Shown piece after piece: positions 45,647-53,208 of a stretch of 64,000 nt of DNA. Source of the DNA: CAWDLX01 sp046728155 (GTDB lineage Bacteria > Actinomycetota > Actinomycetes > Mycobacteriales > Micromonosporaceae). The number at the start of each line of letters is the position of its first letter. Within the stretch, counting starts at the first letter, position 1. Location of the stretch: positions 43,898-107,897 of the forward strand of contig JBKPDY010000016.1 in NCBI GenBank assembly GCA_046728155.1, read 5' to 3'. The position numbers and the translations under genes were made by a program. The notes beneath the pieces are model-generated. The model did no database searches and was not told the DNA's origin. It worked only from the letters and a program-made list of their open reading frames with translations.

Positions 45647-46768
45647 TCACGCGTCGTAGTCCACCACAAGGCGCTCGCTGACCGGAACCGACTGGCAGGT
45701 GAGTACATATCCCGCGGCGAGCTCGGCCGGTTCGAGGGCATAGTTCTGGACCATCGCGACCTCGCCCTCGACCAGCTTCGCCCGGCAGGTCGAGCAGACG
45801 CCGCCCTTGCAGGCGTACGGCAGCTCGCCGCGTACCTTGAGCGCGGCGTCCAGTACCCGTTCGTCCGGGCCCATGGTGAAGGTGGACTCCCGGCCGTCCA
45901 GCACGATGGTGACGGTGGCCGCCGCCGGTCCCGCCGACGCCGCCCGCCGGACCGGAACCGGCTGCCCCTCCACATGGAACAGTTCGGTGTGGACGGTGCT
46001 GGAGTCGACCCCGCGATCGGCCAGTACTCCTTGAGCGTCGACGACGAGCCCGTACGGTCCACAGAGGAACCACTCATCGACCGTACTCGCATCGATCAGC
46101 GGCGAATCGAACAGGGCTCGCAGCCGGGCCGCGTCGAGTCGCCCTGAGAGCAGGGCCGAGAGCTGAGGCTCACGGGAGAACACATGGACCACGTGCAGCC
46201 GCTCCGGGAACCGGTCCTTGAGATCGGCTACCTCGTCGGCGAACATCACGGTCGCCGCCCCGCGGTTGCCGTAGACGAGCGTGAACCGGCTGGCCGGTTC
46301 GGTCGTCAGGGCCGAGACGAGAAGCGAGAGTACCGGGGTGATACCCGAGCCGGCGGCGATTGCCGCGTAGTGCCGGGTACGGGCCGGGTCCAGCGCGGTC
46401 GTGAAGTGGCCGAGCGGCGGCAGCACCTCCACCACCTCGCCGGCGTGCAGACCGCGCGTCGCGTGGTCCGAGAAGGCACCCCCCTCCACGCGCCGGACAC
46501 CGATCCGGATGACGCCGTCGTCGCGCAGATCGGCGGGAGTCGAGCAGATCGAGTAGGAGCGGCGGATCTCTCCGGCCGGGTCGAACCGTCGCACGGTCAG
46601 GTGCTGCCCGGGCGAGAACGCGTACGCCTCGCGCAGCTGGAGGGGTACGGCGAAACCGATCGACACCGAGTCATCGGTCAGTTGCCGGACCTCGGCGATG
46701 GTCAGCGGGTGGAAGGACGGCCTCCGCCGCTGCGGTCGCCGCAACGTCACCTGCGCGGCCTCGCTCAC
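45647..46768 (-). CDS. paaE: Phenylacetyl-CoA 1,2-epoxidase reductase subunit
   Basis: A 373 aa ferredoxin reductase that passes electrons from NADPH to the PaaABC oxygenase. RRSYSICSTP is the flavin-binding motif, AAGSGITPVLSLLVSAL binds nucleotide, and the C-terminal ferredoxin has CKGGVCSTCRAKLVEG with a further Cys in LTCQSVP. The GTG overlaps the stop of a 10-codon mini-ORF after paaD (GTGA). Confidence 0.93.
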   Translation of the reverse strand: MSEAAQVTLRRPQRRRPSFHPLTIAEVRQLTDDSVSIGFAVPLQLREAYAFSPGQHLTVRRFDPAGEIRRSYSICSTPADLRDDGVIRIGVRRVEGGAFSDHATRGLHAGEVVEVLPPLGHFTTALDPARTRHYAAIAAGSGITPVLSLLVSALTTEPASRFTLVYGNRGAATVMFADEVADLKDRFPERLHVVHVFSREPQLSALLSGRLDAARLRALFDSPLIDASTVDEWFLCGPYGLVVDAQGVLADRGVDSSTVHTELFHVEGQPVPVRRAASAGPAAATVTIVLDGRESTFTMGPDERVLDAALKVRGELPYACKGGVCSTCRAKLVEGEVAMVQNYALEPAELAAGYVLTCQSVPVSERLVVDYDA

Positions 46769-46797
46769 TCTGCCGCTCGATTCGCTTGGCCGCTCAT
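46765..46797 (-). CDS. 10-codon mini-ORF joining paaD and paaE
   Basis: The frame MSGQANRAAE begins on the ATG that overlaps the paaD stop (ATGA) and ends on the TGA that overlaps the paaE GTG (GTGA). It fills the whole 26-bp gap. The sequence is not clearly a copy of the dispersed repeat, but the architecture is the same. Confidence 0.4.
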   Translation of the reverse strand: MSGQANRAAE

Positions 46798-47249
46798 AAT
46801 GGCTTCACATGCTCGAACGGATCTCCGCAGGCGCGACAACGCCACAGTGCCTTGCACGCGGTCGAACCGAAGTGGGAGATCTCCTCGGTATCGGGGGAGC
46901 CGCAGCGGGGACACGCCATGGACAACCGCAGACTCACCACTGTGGAGGGTGGCGCGATCCCGGCCGCGGCCAGCTTGGCCCGTCCAGTCTCGGTGATCAT
47001 GTCCGTGGACCACGCGGGCCGCAGGACCGTGCGCACCTCAGCGCCGGGGTACCCGGCTTCAGACAACGCCCGGTGAATGTCTGCGCGGATCACGTCCATC
47101 GCCGGGCAACCCGAGTAGGTCGGCGTGATCGTCACCGTCACCCGGTCGGCGTCGGCTTCGACCGTACGAAGAATGCCGAGTTCCTCAATCGTGACGACCC
47201 GCAGCTCTGGATCTACCACGCCAGCCACCACATCGAATGCCGTCACCAT
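46794..47249 (-). CDS. paaD: Phenylacetate-CoA oxygenase assembly protein PaaD (MIP18 family)
   Basis: A 151 aa protein. VAGVVDPELRVVTIEELGILR and TPTYSGCPAMDVIRADI are MIP18/DUF59 signatures, and the C-terminal CPRCGSPDTEE ... CKALWRCRACGDPFEHVKPL is a zinc-binding tail seen in PaaD. It is thought to help assemble iron centres of the epoxidase. The ATG at 47249 lies within the paaC end, overlapping by 7 bp. Confidence 0.92.
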   Translation of the reverse strand: MVTAFDVVAGVVDPELRVVTIEELGILRTVEADADRVTVTITPTYSGCPAMDVIRADIHRALSEAGYPGAEVRTVLRPAWSTDMITETGRAKLAAAGIAPPSTVVSLRLSMACPRCGSPDTEEISHFGSTACKALWRCRACGDPFEHVKPL

Positions 47250-48004
47250 AATGCCCCCGGATGGGCCCGATGCAGCACCTGCATCTCGGCCAGCAGGTAG
47301 GACAGGTGCTCGGTGTGCCGGCCGTCCCGGCCACCTGCCGGCGCCCACCCGTCGGCCGGCCGGTCGAGAGTCGCCCGCTCGAGCGTATCCTCCACAGTGG
47401 AGAGCCAGCCTTCCTTCAAACCCGACGGTAGCGGGGCGAGACCCGCCCCGGCCAGCCGTACGGCCAGCTCGTCGTCGACGAAGAGTTCGTGAGTGTACGG
47501 CCACAGCTCGTCGACCGCCGACTGCATCCGCCGATGGGACTCATCCGTGCCGTCGCCCAACCGGACCGTCCACTGTGCTGCGTGGTCGAGATGGTAACGG
47601 GACTCCTTGCGCGCCTTCTCCGCCACGCCGGCGAAGACGTCCTCGATCGAGCCCGTCAACGACTCGTACAGCAGATGTTGGTACGCCGCCAGGAAGAGCA
47701 GCTTTGCCACCGTGACGCCGAAGTCCCCGGGCGCCCCCGGGTCGGCGGTCGGGCCGGCGTTGGGCAGCTCGACCAGTAGGCAGTTACGGAACCCGCCGTC
47801 GTCGCGCAGGTAGGCGAGTTCGTCCTCGGATCCGGCGTACGAGAGCAGCGTCCGAGCCACGCCCAACTGGTCCAGGGCAATGTTGGTCAGGGCGATGTCC
47901 TCCTCCACCTCGGGCGCCTTGGCCGACCACTCGGCGAGCCGCTGTGCGGCGATGAGCGCGTCATCGCCGGCCCGCAGCGCGAACCCGACCGCATCGCGGC
48001 TCAT
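47243..48004 (-). CDS. paaC: Phenylacetyl-CoA 1,2-epoxidase subunit PaaC
   Basis: A 253 aa helical structural subunit of the epoxidase. LGDDALIAAQRLAEWSAKAPEVEEDIALTNIALDQLGVARTLL-type sequence and EDELAYLRDDGGFRNCLLVELPN are typical. It pairs with PaaA. The ATG overlaps the paaB stop as ATGA. Confidence 0.92.
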   Translation of the reverse strand: MSRDAVGFALRAGDDALIAAQRLAEWSAKAPEVEEDIALTNIALDQLGVARTLLSYAGSEDELAYLRDDGGFRNCLLVELPNAGPTADPGAPGDFGVTVAKLLFLAAYQHLLYESLTGSIEDVFAGVAEKARKESRYHLDHAAQWTVRLGDGTDESHRRMQSAVDELWPYTHELFVDDELAVRLAGAGLAPLPSGLKEGWLSTVEDTLERATLDRPADGWAPAGGRDGRHTEHLSYLLAEMQVLHRAHPGALW

Positions 48005-48291
48005 AGGTGCTTCACGCCCTCGGGCACCTCGTAGAAGGTCGGGTGCCGGTAGACCTTGTCAGCCGCCGGATCGAAGAACGCGTCCTTCTCGTCCGGGCTC
48101 GACGCGGTGATCTGCGCCGCCGGTACCACCCAGATCGATATTCCCTCCTGCCGGCGGGTGTAGACGTCGCGCGCGTTGCGCAGGGCCATCTCGGCGTCGG
48201 CCGCGTGCACGCTTCCGACGTGGGTGTGGGAGAGTCCTCGCCGCGGCCGGACGAACACCTCCCACAGCGGGGTACCGGCGAGCTCGGTCAT
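48001..48291 (-). CDS. paaB: Phenylacetyl-CoA 1,2-epoxidase subunit PaaB
   Basis: A 96 aa subunit. PLWEVFVRPRRGLSHTHVGSVHAADAEMALRNARDVYTRRQEG is the family signature. It bridges the PaaAC heterodimers. The ATG at 48291 overlaps the stop of a 10-codon repeat-like mini-ORF. A longer frame to 48393 would translate the end of paaA in another frame. Confidence 0.93.
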   Translation of the reverse strand: MTELAGTPLWEVFVRPRRGLSHTHVGSVHAADAEMALRNARDVYTRRQEGISIWVVPAAQITASSPDEKDAFFDPAADKVYRHPTFYEVPEGVKHL

Positions 48292-48320
48292 CCCGCCTCC
48301 TCGCCTCCGCGCTCGGTCAT
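48288..48320 (-). CDS. 10-codon repeat-derived mini-ORF between paaA and paaB
   Basis: The frame MTERGGEEAG starts on the ATGA overlapping the paaA stop and ends on the ATGA overlapping the paaB start. The inner GCGCGGAGGCGAG equals the 3' end of the dispersed repeat. A 15-bp direct repeat, GGCGGGATGACCGAG (48326-48312 and 48297-48283), brackets the insert. Confidence 0.5.
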   Translation of the reverse strand: MTERGGEEAG

Positions 48321-49375
48321 CCCGCCTGTTGCCTCTGCTTCTCGGCATAAGCCTGAGCCGCTTCGCGAACCCAGGCGCCGTCGGTGTGGGCACGCCGTCG
48401 CTGTGCCATCCGCTGCCGGTTGCACGGCCCGTCGCCCCGGATGACCGCCATCAGCTCGTCGTAATCGGGCTGGGTGTACCGGTAGTGCCCGGAATCCTCG
48501 TCCAGATGTAGCTCAGGGTCGGGGATCGTCAGACCCAGTACCTCGGCCTGGCCGACGCACATGTCGACGAACCGCTGGCGCAGGTCGTCGTTGCTGAACC
48601 GCTTGATGCCCCACGCCATCGACTGCTGGGAGTGGGTCGACTCGGCGTCGGGTGGGCCGAACATCGCCAGGGCCGGGTACCACCACCGGTTGACCGAGTC
48701 CTGAGCCATCGCCGTCTGGGCCGGCGTGCCGTGCGCCAGCGTGTAGAGGATCTCGTACCCCTGCCGCTGGTGGAAGGACTCCTCCTTGCAGATCCGGATC
48801 ATCGCTCGCGCGTACGGTCCATACGAGCAGCGGCACAACGGCACCTGGTTCACAATCGCGGCACCGTCGACAAGCCACCCGATCGAGCCCATGTCGGCCC
48901 ACGTCAGAGTCGGATAGTTGAAGATCGACGAGTATTTCTGGCGGCCGTCGAGGAGCCGTTGCACGAGCTCGTCCCGGGAGATCCCGAGGGTCTCGGCCGC
49001 AGCGTACAGGTAGAGCCCGTGCCCCGCCTCGTCCTGGACCTTGGCGAGCAGGATCGCCTTGCGCTTCAGCGACGGGGCGCGAGTGATCCAGTTGCCCTCG
49101 GGTTGCATTCCGATGACCTCGGAATGGGCATGCTGCGCGATCTGGCGGATGAGCGTCTTCCGGTACGCGTCGGGCATCCAGTCCCGCGGCTCGATCTTCT
49201 GGTCCGCGGTGATGACGGCGTCGAATGCGGCCACCGGTTCGGTCCCGAGCGAGTCGGTGCGGTCGCGCTGGGCCGCCTCACGCAGGTCGCGTTCGGCCTC
49301 GTCAACCTGGTCAAGCAGGCTGCGGCCCTCGGTCTTGTCGATCAGACCCGAGTCACCGAAGTCGTTGCCGTACAC
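48317..49375 (-). CDS. paaA: Phenylacetyl-CoA 1,2-epoxidase catalytic subunit PaaA
   Basis: A 352 aa di-iron monooxygenase subunit that epoxidises the ring of phenylacetyl-CoA. Iron ligands are in HAHSEVIGMQPEGNW, VQDEAGHGLYLY, and KEESFHQRQGYEIL. The GTG at 49375 follows TAACAC by 7 nt, which suggests a leaderless transcript. It is the first gene of paaABCDE. A start at 49423 would include the promoter. Confidence 0.93.
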   Translation of the reverse strand: MYGNDFGDSGLIDKTEGRSLLDQVDEAERDLREAAQRDRTDSLGTEPVAAFDAVITADQKIEPRDWMPDAYRKTLIRQIAQHAHSEVIGMQPEGNWITRAPSLKRKAILLAKVQDEAGHGLYLYAAAETLGISRDELVQRLLDGRQKYSSIFNYPTLTWADMGSIGWLVDGAAIVNQVPLCRCSYGPYARAMIRICKEESFHQRQGYEILYTLAHGTPAQTAMAQDSVNRWWYPALAMFGPPDAESTHSQQSMAWGIKRFSNDDLRQRFVDMCVGQAEVLGLTIPDPELHLDEDSGHYRYTQPDYDELMAVIRGDGPCNRQRMAQRRRAHTDGAWVREAAQAYAEKQRQQAG

Positions 49376-49382
49376 AAACCAA

Positions 49383-49423
49383 GTGTTACAGCCATGCGCG
49401 AATACAGCAAGCCGGTGTAACAC
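49383..49423 (-). promoter_or_regulatory. paaA promoter with flanking inverted repeat, candidate operator
   Basis: On the plus strand GTGTTACA (49383-49390) and TGTAACAC (49416-49423) form a perfect inverted repeat with 25 nt between. Read toward paaA, one arm overlaps a possible -10 (TAACAC), with TTGCTG 16 nt upstream as -35. A repressor of the paa genes could bind here; none is encoded next to the operon. Confidence 0.5.
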
Positions 49424-49503
49424 GCTCGGTTGTTCTCGGCACCCACGCCTTCGCTACGATCGGCCCGGCAGGCACCTCGGTGCTCCCCTCATGAGGTAGG
49501 ACG

Positions 49504-50685
49504 TTGCCGACAGACGACCGGTGGTCTCCCCCACCCCGCGGCGGCTCGCACGCGGACTGGCGGGGCGAGGGCCGTACGGGGTCCGGCGGTGTCGATCCGG
49601 GTCAGCCGCGACACAAGCACGGCGCGATGTACGGCCGCCCGCGCCAGCCACCGCAGCCCGGCGCCCACGGCCTGCCCCCGGCACCGGCTCCGATGCCCCC
49701 TCCGGCAAACCCGCCAATGATGGGTATGCCACCGCAGAGGCCCGGAGAGCCGCGGCAGCGCGAGCCGCTCCTCGGTCGCTACCGATTGATCCGCAGCCAC
49801 AGCGCCCAGCGGCGGCGGGTCCCGATCACCCTGATCGTCGCGGTGCTGGTCGGCTTGGCGGCGATCGGTGCCGGGTTGCGCTACGTGCCAGGGTCGCCGC
49901 TGGCCAGGCCTGACCCGGCGAGGGACGCCGACACCGCACGCTCGGCCGAGCTGGAGCCGCTGCCGTTCCGGTCGGCCCCGGTGACGGCATCGAGTGTGAA
50001 GACGAGCGGCTTCTACAGTTGGGCCCTGCTCGACCGACGGACCGGCCAGATCTCCGGGCCGGCAAATGCGTCCGCGGCGAGTCCGGCCGGTCGGATGGTC
50101 GCGGCCTGGCTCGCCGCCGATTATCTGCGCCGGGCCGAGGCGGCCGGGCGGAGACCCTCCGACGCTCAGCTGGCCGATCTCGCGGCGATGCTACGCGACA
50201 GCGACGATTCAGCGGCTGAGCGAACCTTTCAGGCCGACGGCGGAAACCCGTCGATCACCCGCCTGATCGGCACCTGCAAGCTGACCGAGACCCGGCCGGT
50301 CGCGAGCGGCTGGCGGGACACGCTGATCTCGGCGCGGGACATCGTGCGGATGGGACAGTGTCTCGCCGGCGGCGCTGCGGCAGGTCCACAGTGGACAGTC
50401 TGGCTGCTCAACATCATGCGCGAGGTCCGGGGCGCCGGTGACTTCGGGATCCGTTCGGCACTCCCGACCCCGAACCAGGCTGCGATCGCGATCGCCAACG
50501 GTTGGAGCAGGACGAGCGACGGCACCTGGCGGGTCAGCTGCCTCGCGATTGCGGATACCTGGGCGATGGCCGTGCTCGAGCGCTACCCGGGAACGGGAGA
50601 TGACAACGCAGACCTCGCCCATACGAAGCAGGTCTGCCGCGATACCGCCGCGCTGCTGCGCGACAAGGATGTCCCCTTGCGGTAA
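49504..50685 (+). CDS. Membrane-anchored beta-lactamase/PBP-fold protein lacking catalytic residues
   Basis: A 393 aa protein. A Pro/Gly-rich cytoplasmic N-terminus (about 1-100) and one membrane helix (ITLIVAVLVGLAAIGAGL) precede an outer domain resembling class A beta-lactamase-like serine hydrolases (SGFYSWALLDRRTGQ; MLRDSDDSAAERTF; ARDIVRMGQCLAGG; NGWSRTSDGTW). At the SxxK position I read RMVA (about 197-200), and the SDN motif is SDD (233-235). The enzyme is therefore probably inactive. The TTG start has GAGGTAGGA upstream; an ATG at 49627 is an alternative. It is divergent from paaA. Confidence 0.65.
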   Translation: MPTDDRWSPPPRGGSHADWRGEGRTGSGGVDPGQPRHKHGAMYGRPRQPPQPGAHGLPPAPAPMPPPANPPMMGMPPQRPGEPRQREPLLGRYRLIRSHSAQRRRVPITLIVAVLVGLAAIGAGLRYVPGSPLARPDPARDADTARSAELEPLPFRSAPVTASSVKTSGFYSWALLDRRTGQISGPANASAASPAGRMVAAWLAADYLRRAEAAGRRPSDAQLADLAAMLRDSDDSAAERTFQADGGNPSITRLIGTCKLTETRPVASGWRDTLISARDIVRMGQCLAGGAAAGPQWTVWLLNIMREVRGAGDFGIRSALPTPNQAAIAIANGWSRTSDGTWRVSCLAIADTWAMAVLERYPGTGDDNADLAHTKQVCRDTAALLRDKDVPLR

Positions 50686-50699
50686 TAGCTTTTGGGTAT

Positions 50700-50771
50700 C
50701 GGGAACAACGCGCGGCCGGCGCCGATGGCGCGATGACAGCGATCTTGCCGCCCGATTCTCAGTACCTGGAC
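50700..50771. repeat. Intergenic repeat copy 3
   Basis: It contains GGGAACAACGC, GGCCG, a CGATGGCGCGATGAC segment and CGATCTTGCCGCCCGATTCTCAGTACCTGG, related to the repeats at 5443-5542 and 16789-16918. The rest of the 209-bp spacer up to 50894 holds TTCCGCGAAAATGC, also found in the menG terminator, and no gene. Confidence 0.45.
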
Positions 50772-50894
50772 CGGGCCCCGCCTCAACCGGCGCCGACCGT
50801 TGGCTTCCGCGAAAATGCCGGGTCGAGGAGAACATGCCTACGCCTCGCGGGAACCGTACGCAGCGTCATCGGCGCGACAACCTCGTAGCTGCGC

Positions 50895-51767
50895 TCAGGC
50901 GGCGAAGAACTCCGGACCGCCGGCCGGAAGAGGCGGCGCCTCGCCGGCGGCGGCCGCGCGCACGGCGAACTCCCGCAGGCCGTCGATCTGACGCTCGCCG
51001 AGGGAGAAGTCGAGCGTCCGGAAGTACGCCGCGAGGGTGGCCGCGTCGAAAGGTTCCCACCGGGCGGCTATAGCAGCTACGGTCTCCAACTCGTCGAGGC
51101 AGAGCTCGCGCGAGGTGAGGAAGGCGTCGTGGACCTCTTTCACCAGACCGGGCTGAGCCTGGGCGAAGTCACGCCGCGCGGCCCAGACGGCGAAGACCAT
51201 CGGCAGTCCGGTCCAGTCGCGCCACGCCTCGCCGAGGTCGGTCACGACCAGTCCGCGCGCCGGTGCGTCGTGGCGCGCTCGTAATGCGGCGTCCCCGATC
51301 AGCACGGCGGCGTCGGCTTCGATGAGCATCTGAGTCAGATCGGGTGGGCAGCGGAAGAACTCTGGCCTCACCCCGTACCGGGAGCGGAGCAGCATCTGGG
51401 CAAGCAGGACACCGGTACGGGAGGTCGACCCCAGCGCCACCCGACGCCCGCCCAACTCGGCCGGGTCCACAGTGGAGACCATGTTGACCGAAAGGACGGG
51501 CCCGTCACTGCCGACCGCGAGATCGGGAAGAAGCAGCAGTTCGTCGGTGTGGCGCAGGTACTCGACCAGCGAGATCGGGCCGATGTCGAGCTCGCCGCGC
51601 ACCAGAGCGATGTTCAGCAGATCGGGGGTGTCCTTGTACAGGTCGACGCCGAGCAGCGCGCCGGAGCGCATCAGCCCCCAGTAGATCGGCAGGCAGTTGA
51701 GGAACTGGATGTGGCCGACCCTGGGTCGCCGGACCGTGGCCTGCTCACCGATCGCGTCGGCGTTCAC
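50895..51767 (-). CDS. mqnA: Chorismate dehydratase
   Basis: A 290 aa periplasmic-binding-fold enzyme, the first committed step of the futalosine route. RVGHIQFLNCLPIYWGL, ALVRGELDIGPISLVEYLRH, VALGSTSRTGVLLAQMLL and AAVLIGDAAL are MqnA signatures. The GTG at 51767 overlaps the stop of the second of two tandem repeat mini-ORFs as GTGA. Upstream, on the same strand, is an MFS gene. Confidence 0.92.
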   Translation of the reverse strand: MNADAIGEQATVRRPRVGHIQFLNCLPIYWGLMRSGALLGVDLYKDTPDLLNIALVRGELDIGPISLVEYLRHTDELLLLPDLAVGSDGPVLSVNMVSTVDPAELGGRRVALGSTSRTGVLLAQMLLRSRYGVRPEFFRCPPDLTQMLIEADAAVLIGDAALRARHDAPARGLVVTDLGEAWRDWTGLPMVFAVWAARRDFAQAQPGLVKEVHDAFLTSRELCLDELETVAAIAARWEPFDAATLAAYFRTLDFSLGERQIDGLREFAVRAAAAGEAPPLPAGGPEFFAA

Positions 51768-51844
51768 TCTGGCTCGCCTCCGCGCTCGCTCCGTTCCTCG
51801 GGCCTAACGGCCCTGCGATACTCACTCGCTGTCGGCTCGCTCAC
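51764..51844 (-). CDS. Repeat-encoded leader mini-ORF 2, coupled to mqnA
   Basis: A 26-codon frame (VSEPTASEYRRAVRP then EERSERGGEPE) starts on the GTGA that ends the first copy and stops on the GTGA that starts mqnA. It is identical in sequence to the first copy. Confidence 0.55.
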   Translation of the reverse strand: MSEPTASEYRRAVRPEERSERGGEPE

Positions 51845-51921
51845 TCTGGCTCGCCTCCGCGCTCGCTCCGTTCCTCGGGCCTAACGGCCCTGCGATACTC
51901 ACTCGCTGTCGGCTCGCTCAC
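51768..51921 (-). repeat. 77-bp tandem repeat, two units
   Basis: Units 51921-51845 and 51844-51768 are identical. At 77 bp the unit changes the frame, but because each frame ends in a TGA that overlaps the next GTG, coupling is kept. This differs from the 78-bp tandem copy before nuoM, which stays in one frame. Confidence 0.9.
51841..51921 (-). CDS. Repeat-encoded leader mini-ORF 1, after the MFS gene
   Basis: A 26-codon frame begins 4 bp after the MFS stop on a GTG and ends in the GTGA shared with copy 2. Its peptide is VSEPTASEYRRAVRP then EERSERGGEPE. Confidence 0.52.
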   Translation of the reverse strand: MSEPTASEYRRAVRPEERSERGGEPE

Positions 51922-51925
51922 AGCG

Positions 51926-53170
51926 TCACACGGTAGTCGACGGCGCGGCCATCGACGGCGTGGCGGTACGCCGGGCGCGCGGCATCACCGATGAGATGAG
52001 GAAGGCGAGCGCCACCACGAGGCTCACACCGGCGGATAGCGCGATGAGGCTGCGCGGCGTCATCAGAGGCAGCAGCGCTCCTCCCGCCGCGTACCCGGCG
52101 AAGTTCGCCCCGGCGGCGACCGCGGCGAAGGTGCCGCCCACGCGGCCCCGCATCGAGCGCGGCACCCGCCGCGCGATGATGATGCCGACGATGACGTTCA
52201 GGCCACCGTTGAGCGTGCCGCCGACAAGGTAGATCGGCACGAGCCACCCAGCGGCCGGTACGACGGCGGACCCGAGCAGGAGCAGCGAGAGCACGGCGAG
52301 GATGCCGATCTCGGCCCGGGCGAGCCGGTCGTCGCCTCCGCGCAGGCGGCCGAACGGCCAGACCCCGATGAGGATTCCGAGCTCCCACATTGACGAGATG
52401 ACTCCGTACATGGCGGGCGACGAGCCCAGGGTCCCGCGGACGAAGAAGACCTCGGCCACGGTCACCGCCGTCACCGATGCGACGACCGCGGCGAGCGAGA
52501 TGAGCAACGTACGGGCCAGACGGTCGCCGCGGAGTGTCCATATGGGCGTCGCCGTGGTCGTACTGGTCGGTGCCTGCTCGACGCGGTGACGGCCACCGCG
52601 GCGGGATCGGATGGCGAGCCCAGCCACGGCCAGCGCGAGGAAGGATGCGGCGTCCAGCAGTAAGGGGGTTCGGCTGCCGAACGCTCCGGTGAGGAGACCA
52701 CCGAGTGCCGGTCCACCGAGCATGCCCACCGTTCCGGCGGTCTGCATGATCGACATTGCCTTGGGCAGATCCGCGGATCTGACCATTTCCGGGGTGAGCG
52801 CGAACATGGCGGGCTGGGTGAGCGCAGAACCCAGCGCGAGCACCGCGACCAGCGCGATCATCGTGACCGGCGAACGCGAGTACGCCAAGATCGTGCACAC
52901 ACCGGCCTGTACGACCGCCGTGCTGACGACGAGCGCCCGGCTGTCGATCCGGTCGGCCAGCCAGCCGGCCGGCGAGCCGAAGATCGCCAACGGTAGCGCG
53001 GTCGCCATGAGCAGGGCGGCCACGCCGATGCCATGGTCCCCGCCGGCCTGCAGTGTCAACGCGAGCGTGGTGGCGGCGAGGTAGTCGCCACAGTACGACA
53101 TGCCGCGGCCGGCACCGGCGAGCGCCACATCGCTCCACCGGGAGGGCCGCTGGTCAGATGCGAAGGACAT
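51926..53170 (-). CDS. Major facilitator superfamily transporter
   Basis: A 414 aa protein with about 12 hydrophobic segments. GVAALLMATALPLAIFGSPAGWLADRIDSRALVV has the loop 2-3 motif GxLADRxDxR. The substrate is unknown. It follows an ArsR-type regulator on the same strand, which likely controls it. I chose the ATG at 53170; a GTG at 53191 would add seven residues. A palindrome overlaps the chosen start codon. Confidence 0.82.
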   Translation of the reverse strand: MSFASDQRPSRWSDVALAGAGRGMSYCGDYLAATTLALTLQAGGDHGIGVAALLMATALPLAIFGSPAGWLADRIDSRALVVSTAVVQAGVCTILAYSRSPVTMIALVAVLALGSALTQPAMFALTPEMVRSADLPKAMSIMQTAGTVGMLGGPALGGLLTGAFGSRTPLLLDAASFLALAVAGLAIRSRRGGRHRVEQAPTSTTTATPIWTLRGDRLARTLLISLAAVVASVTAVTVAEVFFVRGTLGSSPAMYGVISSMWELGILIGVWPFGRLRGGDDRLARAEIGILAVLSLLLLGSAVVPAAGWLVPIYLVGGTLNGGLNVIVGIIIARRVPRSMRGRVGGTFAAVAAGANFAGYAAGGALLPLMTPRSLIALSAGVSLVVALAFLISSVMPRARRTATPSMAAPSTTV

Positions 53171-53182
53171 ACTTCGAAGATA
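53169..53182. promoter_or_regulatory. Palindrome at the MFS start, candidate ArsR operator
   Basis: ATACTTCGAAGATA is symmetric about TTCGAA, with a single mismatched pair (ATAC/GATA). It lies between the regulator gene and the transporter and touches the MFS start. ArsR-type dimers bind sites of this kind, so autogenous or pathway-specific control is plausible. A second TTCACATCTTCG lies at 53186-53197. Confidence 0.4.
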
Positions 53183-53208
53183 TTCCTTCACATCTTCGCG
53201 CGCAAGCC

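Noticed and set aside
51918..53138. Second minus-strand frame across the MFS gene, ending in the GTGA of the first repeat
   Set aside because: It is Arg-rich and lacks membrane segments, whereas the other frame has clear transporter helices; the shared stop position is notable but not evidence of a gene.
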